Assembly (NCBI GenBank): GCA_965228125.1
Contig: OZ245791.1
Location: 2,542,001 to 2,606,000 of the forward strand
Direction: 5' to 3'
Length of the DNA: 64,000 bases
From: GWF2-38-69 sp965228125
Lineage (GTDB): Bacteria; Verrucomicrobiota; Lentisphaeria; Victivallales; GWF2-38-69
Part shown: one piece after another, positions 1 to 8,407 of the stretch
How the letters are laid out: the number at the start of each line of letters is the position of its first letter
Numbering within the stretch: position 1 is the stretch's first letter
Notes under the pieces: model-generated
Databases searched by the model: none
Told to the model about the DNA's origin: nothing
Seen by the model: the letters and a program-made list of their open reading frames with translations, nothing else
Translations under genes and position numbers: made by a program

Positions 1-347
1 AACGGTATTTCGTGCTCGAAAAATACTCCTCCTGTAAAATACTGCCAGTAGGGATTTTCCAGCCACGCAGCAAGAAGAGCTCCATCTCCAAGGTTGTAAG
101 CGTTCTTCAAATAAAGAAGCCCTGCTATCATTCTTACTGGCAATGCAGGCCTGCCGTTATTCGAACAAAACAGTGGTGAAATCTTATTCTCAATCGCTTC
201 CCAGTTGATAGAATTTGCCAGCGTTACAAGCGAATGCTTAGTATCCACTACATCTCTTAACATTACTTTAAACAAATCCCCCTGATTCTTCTCGTTATCT
301 GATATTTTCTTCGGCAACATTTGCAAGATTCCTTTTGCTTTTATCAT
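1..347 (-). CDS. IS5-type transposase, N-terminal part, cut by the window edge
   Basis: Reading leftwards from an ATG at 347, 115 codons stay open to the edge of the window. The product has the N-terminal layout of IS5-family transposases: a helical lead, then GRPALPVRMIAGLLYLK around residues 66-82, then an ENPYWQYFTG block near residues 97-106. The DDE catalytic residues would lie further left and cannot be judged. Its start lies 39 bases from the end of the large defence-like gene at 386, so an insertion sequence has landed immediately downstream of that gene. No terminal inverted repeat was identified in the short gap. Confidence 0.85.
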   Translation of the reverse strand, partial: MIKAKGILQMLPKKISDNEKNQGDLFKVMLRDVVDTKHSLVTLANSINWEAIENKISPLFCSNNGRPALPVRMIAGLLYLKNAYNLGDGALLAAWLENPYWQYFTGGVFFEHEIP

Positions 348-385
348 CTTTTCTTGCAATAATATACAACTTATATCAAATATAT

Positions 386-3300
386 CTATATGATAGCTAA
401 ATATTTAAGTGCTTTTTCAAGATCGACTAGATTAGCTAATAGCTCGTCGGAAACAAGTGAAGGAAAGTGAATATTTTGATTAATTTCTTCTTCTGTGAAA
501 GGAGAGTTTTCAAGAAGTAATAATATTGATAGATAGTCTGCAATATCAATTTCATATGGTTGCTTTGATAAATATTGGAGGTATAGAGAACGAAACTCTT
601 TATTGGTATCATCTTCTAAAAGAGCTGCAATTTGCTTTGCGGTAAGCAGTCGAGCGTATCTATCCGGCCACTTATAGTGTAAAAATATCAGATGTAGTGG
701 AGCTGCCTCAAGTGACACAGGTTGTTCATACCAATACAATTCAGTCAAAGGAAGATGCGCAATGTCCCCTTCTAGGCTACTGACCATGATCTCTGTTATT
801 TTAGTTGCCAATTCAATTTTCTCAGCTGAAATCAAATAAGTCACAAGTTGAGTAGAAGGGACAATTATTGTTTCAGTTTTTTGTAGGCTGGAAGAGTCTG
901 GCGACATAGTATCTCTGAGAAAATTTTCCCATTTGTTTTTATATGTTGATCCATATTTTCTTAATGATTCTTCTGAATAAGAATACTCATACCTACTCCA
1001 ACAATTGTTCAATTTTACATCCCTAACTGCCCATTTATATGCTTTTGTTTTACCCTCAATCTTATTACTCAATAAAAATATTTCATACAGACATCTATTA
1101 AGTTCATAGTCTGATTTGTCTAGTTCTGCATAATATGCGTTAAACGAATTGAGGATTGTAGCACCCTGACCTTGGTTCACCCAGTGAGCAATCCAAGCTT
1201 TGATAAACTTTTTACTTATTTTGTAGGATATGGAATGTAGCCTAGACCTGAATTCATCTAGATTAGTAGGGAGTAGCGTGGTCACGTCAGGAAATTCAGA
1301 TGTTTCTTCGTCTTCATTTAAAGAATGATCTCTGGGTGGTGGTGGCATACCGCCAAGAACGCTACATTGTTCCTCATAAATCCGTTCTAGGGTAGTATCC
1401 TCATTGATCCTCTCCTTTAATGCAGTAAGTGCATCAAACGTTGTCATACAGCGAAGAAACGAATATTCTGTTCGAGTAGACAGTGGAAATGATTTAATAA
1501 TATACTCAAGAATAATATGCGTTCGGTGCCAATTTTGTTCTGACAAATGGTAGTCAAATTCGTCAACTAATCGCTCTGGGGTATGTTTTGATAATAATTT
1601 AGTAAAATAATCCGGAATATGACTTATTTCTCGTTCCGAAAAATCAAAAACATCTGTAGTAAAGATTGCAATACGTCTTAGCCAATTAGGTACTTGAGAA
1701 CACTTTGCGTCCGAACATTTCTCAATAGCTTCAAAGACTTCATGAAATGTAATGTCTTTTCTGTGACCATATCCGACTATGTTGAGAGCTGCACGCTCAA
1801 GAAATTTGCCGGCTATATCGTGAAGTCCATGGCTGATAGCTAATGCACTTAACTCAATGCTGTCATTTGCTAATGTGGCAGTGTTCTCTCTACGGTGAAG
1901 TTCAGCCTCATAGAGCTTAAGGAATTCTTGACTGGCAATATCTTTGGAAAAGTTAAAAATTGAGTTTTGAGCCGCAACATTAAAAAACACGCGCGAGTTC
2001 CACCAGAAACTTTCTGAAAATTTAGAGAAATGACTTTTATCAAAAAAAATAAATTCATCAATAGAGTTGCAGAGAATATTGAGATGGATAGCTATCTTGG
2101 CAAGAGATTTTCTTATATTGAACAATATAGCATTTAGCTTATAACCAAGTCGGTAGTGATCAGGTTGATTAAGAACAGAAAAGCTGTCGTATAGTGTAGA
2201 TATTTCAAATTTCTTCCCTGCTTTAATACGTTTCGCAATCCTAGAAGACGCAAATCCGAAAGTTTGGCATGAATTTTTAAGAAATTCTTCAATACTGGTT
2301 GGTTCAGTAAGCTGTGGTTCCTCAATCTCACCCGTGTTATGCAAACTGGAAATAAGCTTGCTAAAGAAATATTGATAAAAAAAATCATAGGTTGCGGCGT
2401 TATGGTCTTTTGGACATTCTAATTCTGCAAACTTATCAGTTCGAACATCTTCCCCAGCTAAAAGTGATTGTAGTAAGCCAATATAGGAATTAGAAACGTT
2501 AAGTCCTAGGATTTTTTCTTCTATCGCTACACCTTCAATGTTTGCAGCTAAAACAACTTCATCAATAACATTTGAGGTTATATCGTCCGGGATGTTAAAG
2601 GAAGATAGTTCAAGAAGTAAATGTCTATGTCCGTATTGAATAAACAGTTCGACTATTCTATTGAAAGACGATGACTTATTCGTAAGTCTTTCAAAGAACT
2701 CACTGATGCTGCCTAAATCAGGATTGTCATAGCTTACTAATACTTGAAGATAGCCATCAACAAGACTGTTTAAAGTCTGATAATGACTGGAGTCCTGTAA
2801 CCGGGAATAAAAACGAATCCTTCGGTATATCTCGTTTGCACAGGCATTGACGATTCGTTCATTTTTACCTTGTAAGTGTTTGGCTACTATTACAATGTCA
2901 TTATCTGGAATAATTCTCAGGTTATCGGCTCGCCAAAGGAGTCCAAATATGTCAGGTGAACAGCTTAGTGAGCAATCTAGAAAATCACTAAAATCCTCTA
3001 CTTGAAATTCAGGACCATTCAGTAGCCTCGTTTTCAAAATCCGAAGTCTTAATAACTCAGGATACAGTTTTTGATCAAAAGCAATACACTCTGCTACTTT
3101 GAAAATGTGTTCTATATGCTCTAAAGGATAAGCTTTGCAGAGTGATTGTATAAGCCACTCTCTGGTAATTCCTTGTAGTAGAGGCCTAGTATTGCCAAGA
3201 TTTGCTTCTATTATCCAATACCATCCCCATTTCCAGTATTCTGGAGCGTGTTTATTGATCCACGCTTGAGATTTCTTATTTAGCCTTTCTTTTGATTGGA

Positions 3301-5077
3301 GAAAAATATCTTTTGTTCTTAGATAAACGAATAGGCTGCCATGAAATGGGGTAATTCCACTTAGCCTCTTTTCTATGAGATGTTGAATTTCAGAAAAGCT
3401 ATTCCAGAAAATTAGACTGTCTTCAAAACAATAGCTCAAGTGCGTTGGATCCGGCCATGAAAAATCAGCATTCGCTATTAGAAGGAGAATTTCTTTTGCA
3501 CTTTCAGATAGTGATACCCATAAGTTCTCATAATATGCTTGAATATCACCTTCGGGGCAGTTTTGAAGTTTTTCCACAGCATATTTACTAATTTTACGTT
3601 GAGCTAGTTTCAAGCTATTTAACGAATAAATAATATGTAGAGGATAGCCATGCGAAATATCCAATAATGCCTGTGATATTTTCACTATTTCACTTCGTTG
3701 GTGATCATCCTCACCAACAACATCGATTTCTTCACTGGATACCAAGAAATCTATCCTTGACTTAATTGCATCTAGCCCCATATAAGGGATATCGATCCAA
3801 GAATTTTCCCTTGGGGCTGAACGTAATAGTGAATTTGGCAAATAATCGTCACTTATTGGTTGAGTTCCAAATAGCAAGCAAATTTTATCTTTAAGGAGCT
3901 CAATCCGATTAACTAGATGTTCAAGTTGGCTTATATCCGACCTTTCACGATAAACATGGTCTAGCCCATCAATTATGACAACAAGTGTTTCATTACTTTC
4001 AGCAGCTATATCCGCAGCCTTATTGATCCACGTTTCTAACATTTGTGGATCGAACTTGTCTCTGTCAAAGTCGGTAGGATATAGCGTCTTAATTTGGCTT
4101 TGTAACGACTGCGCTGCATTAGTAAAGGCAATTCTATCACCAATAAACTGAGGCGATAAATAGTAATGATGCCTAATGACAGGTGTCTTATTTTCTATTA
4201 ATTGATCGGTTAAGAAAGATAGGTAGGTACTTTTGCCCATACCAGGAAGTCCGGAAATAACTAAGCAACCGGACTTGCTGGTTCTATCAAGTACTTGTTT
4301 ATGAAACTCCTCTACGGGAGGGATATAACCTCCAGGCACCTCAAAAAATTGAGATATAGTCCTTTTGGATCCAAGAGATAGAATCTCACGTATATGTTCA
4401 AAGTTAATTCTACCATCTGGTGTTGGCTCATTTTGTCGTGTAGCCCAACGTTCAACCGTTTTTAATAACAGAAGCCAGCTTTCATTAGTAGCATGGTCAG
4501 GTACTAGTGAGTCGTGTAGCTTCAGCTCTAAATCATCGATTTCTTGTTGACTGTGCTCAAAGATGAGGTTTTTGAAAAATATTGAGGCTTTTCGTTTGCC
4601 ATTGAGCTGGGTTTCTATACTTTCTTTTATTTCATTAGGAACTAAATTGTAGTCTATTTTGTTCCCATCAAGACAATTAGATAGAACTGTGTCTGGTTTT
4701 CTATTTGTAATAAGTTTGGCAATGGATATCACATTTGAATCGCCAAACTTTTCAAGGTCATCAGACCATTTTTCTATTAGGGAAGTGCCATTCGGCCTTT
4801 TCTTTAGTAGCCAGTCAAAATCAAGTCTCAGATCATCACGATCTGAATCAATTGTGAATTTGACTTGATAGAGTTCATATTTACCACTTGCAGTGAAACA
4901 AATAACATCATCAAGACTTTTAATATTGTTTAGCTCTTTATTTCCTTCAATGCTTATCCACTGGTATTTTTGGGGATCGTGAAACCAATTTATCAGCATA
5001 CGAATACACATAAGATCTTGGTATGTGTATCCAGTCCGTGTTAGTTGTGAAGGTTTTATTTCAGAAGGTTTTCCCAA
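386..5077 (-). CDS. Avs-like antiviral STAND NTPase with N-terminal nuclease domain
   Basis: This is a 1563-residue protein. Residues 1-75 look like a PD-(D/E)xK nuclease of the Cap4/DUF4297 kind: a GYTYQD start motif, E44, D56-D57 and QVK at 71-73, which would supply the acidic and lysine catalytic residues. A P-loop GLPGMGKST lies at 276-284 and a Walker B strand ending in IIDGLD at 368-373, followed by about 1100 helical residues without recognisable repeats. Nuclease, STAND/NACHT-type ATPase and long sensor region is the architecture of Avs proteins, which recognise phage proteins directly, oligomerise and degrade DNA. Assignment to Avs is inferred from architecture and motifs. No partner gene lies in an operon with it. 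A serine recombinase is 109 bases upstream and an IS remnant just downstream, so it sits in a mobile setting. Confidence 0.75.
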   Translation of the reverse strand: MGKPSEIKPSQLTRTGYTYQDLMCIRMLINWFHDPQKYQWISIEGNKELNNIKSLDDVICFTASGKYELYQVKFTIDSDRDDLRLDFDWLLKKRPNGTSLIEKWSDDLEKFGDSNVISIAKLITNRKPDTVLSNCLDGNKIDYNLVPNEIKESIETQLNGKRKASIFFKNLIFEHSQQEIDDLELKLHDSLVPDHATNESWLLLLKTVERWATRQNEPTPDGRINFEHIREILSLGSKRTISQFFEVPGGYIPPVEEFHKQVLDRTSKSGCLVISGLPGMGKSTYLSFLTDQLIENKTPVIRHHYYLSPQFIGDRIAFTNAAQSLQSQIKTLYPTDFDRDKFDPQMLETWINKAADIAAESNETLVVIIDGLDHVYRERSDISQLEHLVNRIELLKDKICLLFGTQPISDDYLPNSLLRSAPRENSWIDIPYMGLDAIKSRIDFLVSSEEIDVVGEDDHQRSEIVKISQALLDISHGYPLHIIYSLNSLKLAQRKISKYAVEKLQNCPEGDIQAYYENLWVSLSESAKEILLLIANADFSWPDPTHLSYCFEDSLIFWNSFSEIQHLIEKRLSGITPFHGSLFVYLRTKDIFLQSKERLNKKSQAWINKHAPEYWKWGWYWIIEANLGNTRPLLQGITREWLIQSLCKAYPLEHIEHIFKVAECIAFDQKLYPELLRLRILKTRLLNGPEFQVEDFSDFLDCSLSCSPDIFGLLWRADNLRIIPDNDIVIVAKHLQGKNERIVNACANEIYRRIRFYSRLQDSSHYQTLNSLVDGYLQVLVSYDNPDLGSISEFFERLTNKSSSFNRIVELFIQYGHRHLLLELSSFNIPDDITSNVIDEVVLAANIEGVAIEEKILGLNVSNSYIGLLQSLLAGEDVRTDKFAELECPKDHNAATYDFFYQYFFSKLISSLHNTGEIEEPQLTEPTSIEEFLKNSCQTFGFASSRIAKRIKAGKKFEISTLYDSFSVLNQPDHYRLGYKLNAILFNIRKSLAKIAIHLNILCNSIDEFIFFDKSHFSKFSESFWWNSRVFFNVAAQNSIFNFSKDIASQEFLKLYEAELHRRENTATLANDSIELSALAISHGLHDIAGKFLERAALNIVGYGHRKDITFHEVFEAIEKCSDAKCSQVPNWLRRIAIFTTDVFDFSEREISHIPDYFTKLLSKHTPERLVDEFDYHLSEQNWHRTHIILEYIIKSFPLSTRTEYSFLRCMTTFDALTALKERINEDTTLERIYEEQCSVLGGMPPPPRDHSLNEDEETSEFPDVTTLLPTNLDEFRSRLHSISYKISKKFIKAWIAHWVNQGQGATILNSFNAYYAELDKSDYELNRCLYEIFLLSNKIEGKTKAYKWAVRDVKLNNCWSRYEYSYSEESLRKYGSTYKNKWENFLRDTMSPDSSSLQKTETIIVPSTQLVTYLISAEKIELATKITEIMVSSLEGDIAHLPLTELYWYEQPVSLEAAPLHLIFLHYKWPDRYARLLTAKQIAALLEDDTNKEFRSLYLQYLSKQPYEIDIADYLSILLLLENSPFTEEEINQNIHFPSLVSDELLANLVDLEKALKYLAII

Positions 5078-5186
5078 GAGTAAATTCCTTTTTCCTTTAT
5101 TAACATTAATTATTATGATATTAAATTTTCAAAGAATTGATTTTGTTTTTTATATTAATTTGCGAAAGCTACATATCATAAACGAA

Positions 5187-5792
5187 CTAAAATAGTTTTC
5201 GACTTTTTATAAAATTATTCATTGTTATCCATGTACAGTCAAAAATCTTAGCAATATTTGCAACATTGACGGCTTTATTTAAATAGCTCTTTATTTCATT
5301 TTCTTTACCATCAAGTTTACTGATTCCAGTTGTTCCTTTCGGACGACCAATTTTAGCACCTTTTTTCCTGGCATTTGCTATTCCTTCTTTTGTTCTTTCT
5401 GAAATTAAATCCCTTTCAATCTCAGCAAACAGGGAAAACATTGTAATCATTGTTTTGGTCTGAATGTTGAGCTTCCCGGAAAGGTTTATAGTTTCTTTTA
5501 TACAGATCAGGTTAATACTTTTATTTATTAGCTTGTCTACTATTGAAGCTATTTCTCCAACAGACCTACCAAGTCTGGATAATTCAGACACAATTAAAGT
5601 GTCTTGGTTTTTGAGTAGTTCTAGTAATTCATCAATTCTTCTGGCTTTAGGTGATTTTCTGGAGCTAATAGTAATCTCTATCCAGTCATCAATTTGAAAA
5701 TTATTATTATTTGCATATTCAAGGATTGACAATTTTTGTGTTTCTCTGTTCTTAAGTTCAGTACTTACCCTGATGTAGCCTATGTTGTTCAT
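5187..5792 (-). CDS. Small serine recombinase (resolvase/invertase family)
   Basis: This 201-residue protein has the full resolvase layout: the catalytic serine in RVS at residue 10, the SELSRLGRS arginine motif at 69-77, the long E-helix region ending around IERDLISERTKEGI at 125-138, then GRPKG and a short C-terminal helix-turn-helix. It should catalyse DNA cleavage and rejoining at short crossover sites through a phosphoserine link. Size is normal for Tn3-type resolvases and Gin/Hin-type invertases, and all key residues are present. It is transcribed towards the Avs-like gene, and its promoter region contains an inverted repeat that may be its own site. Whether it resolves, inverts or integrates cannot be told from sequence alone. 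Confidence 0.93.
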   Translation of the reverse strand: MNNIGYIRVSTELKNRETQKLSILEYANNNNFQIDDWIEITISSRKSPKARRIDELLELLKNQDTLIVSELSRLGRSVGEIASIVDKLINKSINLICIKETINLSGKLNIQTKTMITMFSLFAEIERDLISERTKEGIANARKKGAKIGRPKGTTGISKLDGKENEIKSYLNKAVNVANIAKIFDCTWITMNNFIKSRKLF

Positions 5793-5808
5793 AATGTCCC
5801 GATTGATA

Positions 5809-5883
5809 AAACTTGATATAATAGTAATAAAAGAGCTTAATATATATCATTTATGCAAAATAAATATATAATTTTATCAAGTT
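5809..5883. promoter_or_regulatory. Inverted repeat AACTTGATA/TATCAAGTT between divergent genes
   Basis: AACTTGATA near 5810-5818 is repeated in inverse orientation as TATCAAGTT at 5875-5883. The pair lies in the region between the serine recombinase gene (leftwards) and the unrecognised gene (rightwards). A TATAAT hexamer at 5817-5822 could be a -10 element. The site could be a recombinase binding site or an operator; the sequence does not decide between these. Confidence 0.4.
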
Positions 5884-5909
5884 ATTATTTAAAACTTAAA
5901 GGAATATTA

Positions 5910-6743
5910 ATGTTTAGCATAGATATCTATCAAATTATTAAAGATGTTTTTTCTGTTTTTCAAAATAGAAACAGAAGGAGCATGGTCGCTTCTAAAAAAA
6001 TATTCAGAGTTCTAAATTCATATGGTATTACTGGAATTGAATTACTGAATATTGTTCCCAATCAATTTGCTCTTACAGCTGATGACTTAGAAAAAGAAAA
6101 TCTAAAAAAGAAATACTCGAAAGAATTTATTGATTGGTTCTGTGAATATTTTTGCCTGAATCCAGACTGGATATATCAGTTAGAATTAGGCACATGGGAA
6201 CATATTTACAAATTTTTACCTGTATATAGAGGATTTATAAATAATTTTGTTGATCTTCTATTACAGAGAGTAGAAGATGATACATGCTTTGATTTTGTCA
6301 TAATAGCACCCAAAAGTTCAAGAGATTGCTATAATTTTTGTTTTATTGAGAAGAATGATTCGAATATTAATAGAATTAATTTTTTCGATGGGCCTTATCA
6401 TGGATTGGAAGCATTTTTCTTTTTGTGTTTAACGATAAGAATGTATGGTTGTTTTTATCCTGGCGGAATTATTGGCGCAACTGTCTCTTCATATGATTTT
6501 GATAGACTTTCTAAATGTTTACTATTTGGCGAACTTAAAAGTCGGAAATGGAATAGCTGGAATCCTGCCATATTAGCCTTTTATAAAGAAGAGCATTTAG
6601 GTGTTGAAGATAATAAACATATTGATGCAGTTATGGATTATGCTATAACCAATGGCTACACAGAATATTTTGAACAGAAAACAGGTATTTCTTTAAAAAA
6701 CTCAAAAAAAATCGGCGGACCTTTAAGTTTGAAAACTACTTAG
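5910..6743 (+). CDS. Unrecognised protein, possibly regulator-like N-terminus
   Basis: I do not recognise this 277-residue protein. The frame is open from 5853, but the ATG at 5910 has a TAAAGGA Shine-Dalgarno sequence 7 bases upstream and is the likelier start. The N-terminal half is helical and contains an FIDWFCEYFCLNPDWIYQ stretch. This resembles the end of some phage-type helix-turn-helix proteins in which a short 'class/residence' segment precedes a C-terminal domain, but the match is weak. The C-terminal half is rich in aromatic residues and cysteine, with no signal peptide or clear membrane segment. It is divergent from the serine recombinase and next to tRNA fragments, so it is probably cargo or a regulator of the same mobile block. 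Confidence 0.6.
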   Translation: MFSIDIYQIIKDVFSVFQNRNRRSMVASKKIFRVLNSYGITGIELLNIVPNQFALTADDLEKENLKKKYSKEFIDWFCEYFCLNPDWIYQLELGTWEHIYKFLPVYRGFINNFVDLLLQRVEDDTCFDFVIIAPKSSRDCYNFCFIEKNDSNINRINFFDGPYHGLEAFFFLCLTIRMYGCFYPGGIIGATVSSYDFDRLSKCLLFGELKSRKWNSWNPAILAFYKEEHLGVEDNKHIDAVMDYAITNGYTEYFEQKTGISLKNSKKIGGPLSLKTT

Positions 6744-6867
6744 AAATATTAATTATACTTAATTGTTTCTGCGTTTTATGTATGATATAAGTATGATGGC
6801 AAATATAACAGGCGATTTTGGGTTTTTCGAAAATCTATACAAGCAATTGAATAATAATAATTAAAAA

Positions 6868-6920
6868 TGGTATTCCGGGCAGGATTCGAACCTGCGACCC
6901 TCTGATTAGAAGTCAGAGTA
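6868..6920 (-). pseudogene. 3' half of tRNA-Arg(UCU), 5' half missing
   Basis: On the minus strand the sequence reads as an intact anticodon arm (stem TCTGA/TCAGA, loop CTTCTAA, anticodon UCU), variable region, T arm GCAGG-TTCGAAT-CCTGC, acceptor strand CCGGAAT, discriminator A and an encoded CCA. The D arm and 5' acceptor strand are absent upstream, where unrelated AT-rich sequence begins. Tyrosine recombinases typically integrate in the 3' half of tRNA genes and leave such a copy behind, so this is best read as an attachment-site scar. Confidence 0.8.
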
Positions 6921-7003
6921 TCTTAATATTGACGTAAAAAATTTAAACCTATGAGTAGCTTAATGAGTTATGTCGTATATCTGATGGAATTCAGTAGTTG
7001 ATT

Positions 7004-7025
7004 TTGTTGTACTATTGTTGTACTA
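7004..7025. repeat. Tandem 11-bp repeat TTGTTGTACTA x2
   Basis: Two perfect adjacent copies of TTGTTGTACTA occur between the two tRNA fragments. Short tandem repeats near an attachment core can be recombinase arm-binding sites; here that is only an inference from position. Confidence 0.55.
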
Positions 7026-7130
7026 TCCTCAGTTGTCAGGAGTTGACATATTTTGACAGTGTGCGACTCTTGGGAGTTAAATTGAGTTCATCAGGTAGTT
7101 TTTGAGTTCAGATTAAAAGCCGTTAAAATC

Positions 7131-7177
7131 GGCTCATAACCTGAAGGTCATTGGTTCGATTCCAATCCCCGCTACCA
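7131..7177 (+). pseudogene. 3' half of tRNA-Met(CAU), 5' half missing
   Basis: From the anticodon loop CTCATAA (CAT at 7135-7137) onwards the sequence is normal: T arm ATTGG-TTCGATT-CCAAT, acceptor CCCCGCT, discriminator A and CCA. The 5' side of the anticodon stem keeps only two matching bases, and no D arm or 5' acceptor strand precedes it. The break therefore falls inside the anticodon stem, a common crossover point for tRNA-targeting integrases. CAU could in principle be an Ile2 tRNA, but the CTCATAA loop fits Met. The next gene is fmt, which acts on initiator Met-tRNA. Confidence 0.78.
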
Positions 7178-7412
7178 TTTTTATCTTCCAGAAAAAGCTT
7201 TGGTTTTTATTCTTGACTACAACTATCCCATAGAATAAATGTTTCGGTGAACCTTGCAGCTCCGCTACTGGATTCATTGCTATAAGAAGCATTAGTGACA
7301 GCTTAGAAGCATTTTAGTAAACATAGGATTTGCCTGTAATCCTTGAATTTGGCACAAAATAGCCTAATCTAAGTAAAGGTTTCTATTTAAACGCTAAAAT
7401 GCAATTCGGCAT

Positions 7413-8372
7413 ATGAAAACAAAAATATACTTCATGGGTTCGGGCGATATAGCCGTGCCTGTTATTGACAGGCTCTACAATTCCTGTTGCTTTGAGATCC
7501 TAGGCTTCTGCACGCAAAATGACAAGCCTGCGGGAAGGAATAGAGATCTGACCCCCACCCCTGTTGGTTCTTGGGCTGAAAAAAAAGGCATAAAAATAGA
7601 GAAACCAATTTCTGTTAACTCTGAAAGCTTTCTTTCTTATTTAGCAAATTTAAATCCTGATATAGTCGTAGTCGTCTCGTTCGGACAGATTTTAAAGCAG
7701 TCTTTGTTGGATTTGCCTAAGTTTGGATGCGTAAATGTCCACGCCTCTTTGCTTCCGAAATATAGGGGCGCTTCGCCGATAACTGCAGCTATTTTAAATG
7801 GTGACAGAGAAACAGGCATTTCTTATATGCAAATGGAGCGGGGACTTGACTCCGGCCCGGTATTTAAAAAGTTAAAATACAGTTTAGTATGCAATGAATT
7901 CTCAGATAAACTTGAACTGGAATTAGGCAAACTTTCAGCTGAAAATATCGAAGAAGTGCTACTTGAAATATGCTCTGGAAAGCTTAAAGGGATAGCACAG
8001 GATGAAGCTGAGGCCTCTCTTGTTGGAAAGATTAAGAAGACTGACGGTAAAATAGACTGGGCATCCAAGACAGCGGCAGAAATCGAAAGGATGACAAGGG
8101 CATATTTTCCTTGGCCGGGAGCTTATTCTTCAGTTAAAACAAGTAAAGGCCTAAAGAGAATAAGTATCACACTATCTGAGAGTATAAACGATATTTGCTG
8201 CATTCCTGGCAGAATTATACAAGCAGACAATAACTCTTTTAAAATCGGGGCTTCTTCAAATACGGCATTGAGGGTACTCAGGCTTGTTCCTGAAGGTAAA
8301 AAAGAGATGGCTTCAGAGGAGTTTTTGAGAGGAACAAAAGTTGAAGCTAACTCAGATTGCGTTACCTTGTAA
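7413..8372 (+). CDS. fmt: Methionyl-tRNA formyltransferase
   Basis: This enzyme transfers a formyl group from 10-formyltetrahydrofolate to the methionine on initiator tRNA, producing fMet-tRNA for translation start. The 319 residues match the usual length. The N-terminal formyltransferase domain carries NVHASLLPKYRGASPI, with N108 and H110, and D146 in LDSGPV; these are the three catalytic positions known from E. coli, at the same numbering. The C-terminal tRNA-binding domain starts near residue 205. It is the first gene to the right of the integration scars and precedes rng by 35 bases in the same direction, so the two are probably co-transcribed. Confidence 0.97.
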   Translation: MKTKIYFMGSGDIAVPVIDRLYNSCCFEILGFCTQNDKPAGRNRDLTPTPVGSWAEKKGIKIEKPISVNSESFLSYLANLNPDIVVVVSFGQILKQSLLDLPKFGCVNVHASLLPKYRGASPITAAILNGDRETGISYMQMERGLDSGPVFKKLKYSLVCNEFSDKLELELGKLSAENIEEVLLEICSGKLKGIAQDEAEASLVGKIKKTDGKIDWASKTAAEIERMTRAYFPWPGAYSSVKTSKGLKRISITLSESINDICCIPGRIIQADNNSFKIGASSNTALRVLRLVPEGKKEMASEEFLRGTKVEANSDCVTL

Positions 8373-8407
8373 TTAGTTAATCTAAGAATTTCAAATAAGA
8401 AGGTTTT

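Larger units (their letters stand above)
6744..7412. other. Gene-free junction region with tRNA scars
   Basis: No convincing gene lies in these 669 bases. A 23-codon frame at 6793 is too short to support. The stretch holds the 3' half of a tRNA-Arg (leftwards), an 11-bp tandem repeat, a small stem AGCCG/CGGCT near 7117-7133 and the 3' half of a tRNA-Met (rightwards). This is the composition expected at the boundary of one or more integrated elements. Confidence 0.6.

Noticed and set aside
6793..6864. 23-codon frame after the unrecognised gene
   Set aside because: No ribosome site and no resemblance; possible gene tail only.
6744..7412. Full tyrosine integrase gene near the tRNA scars
   Set aside because: No integrase motifs (R..HxxR..Y) could be read in any frame; only scars remain.
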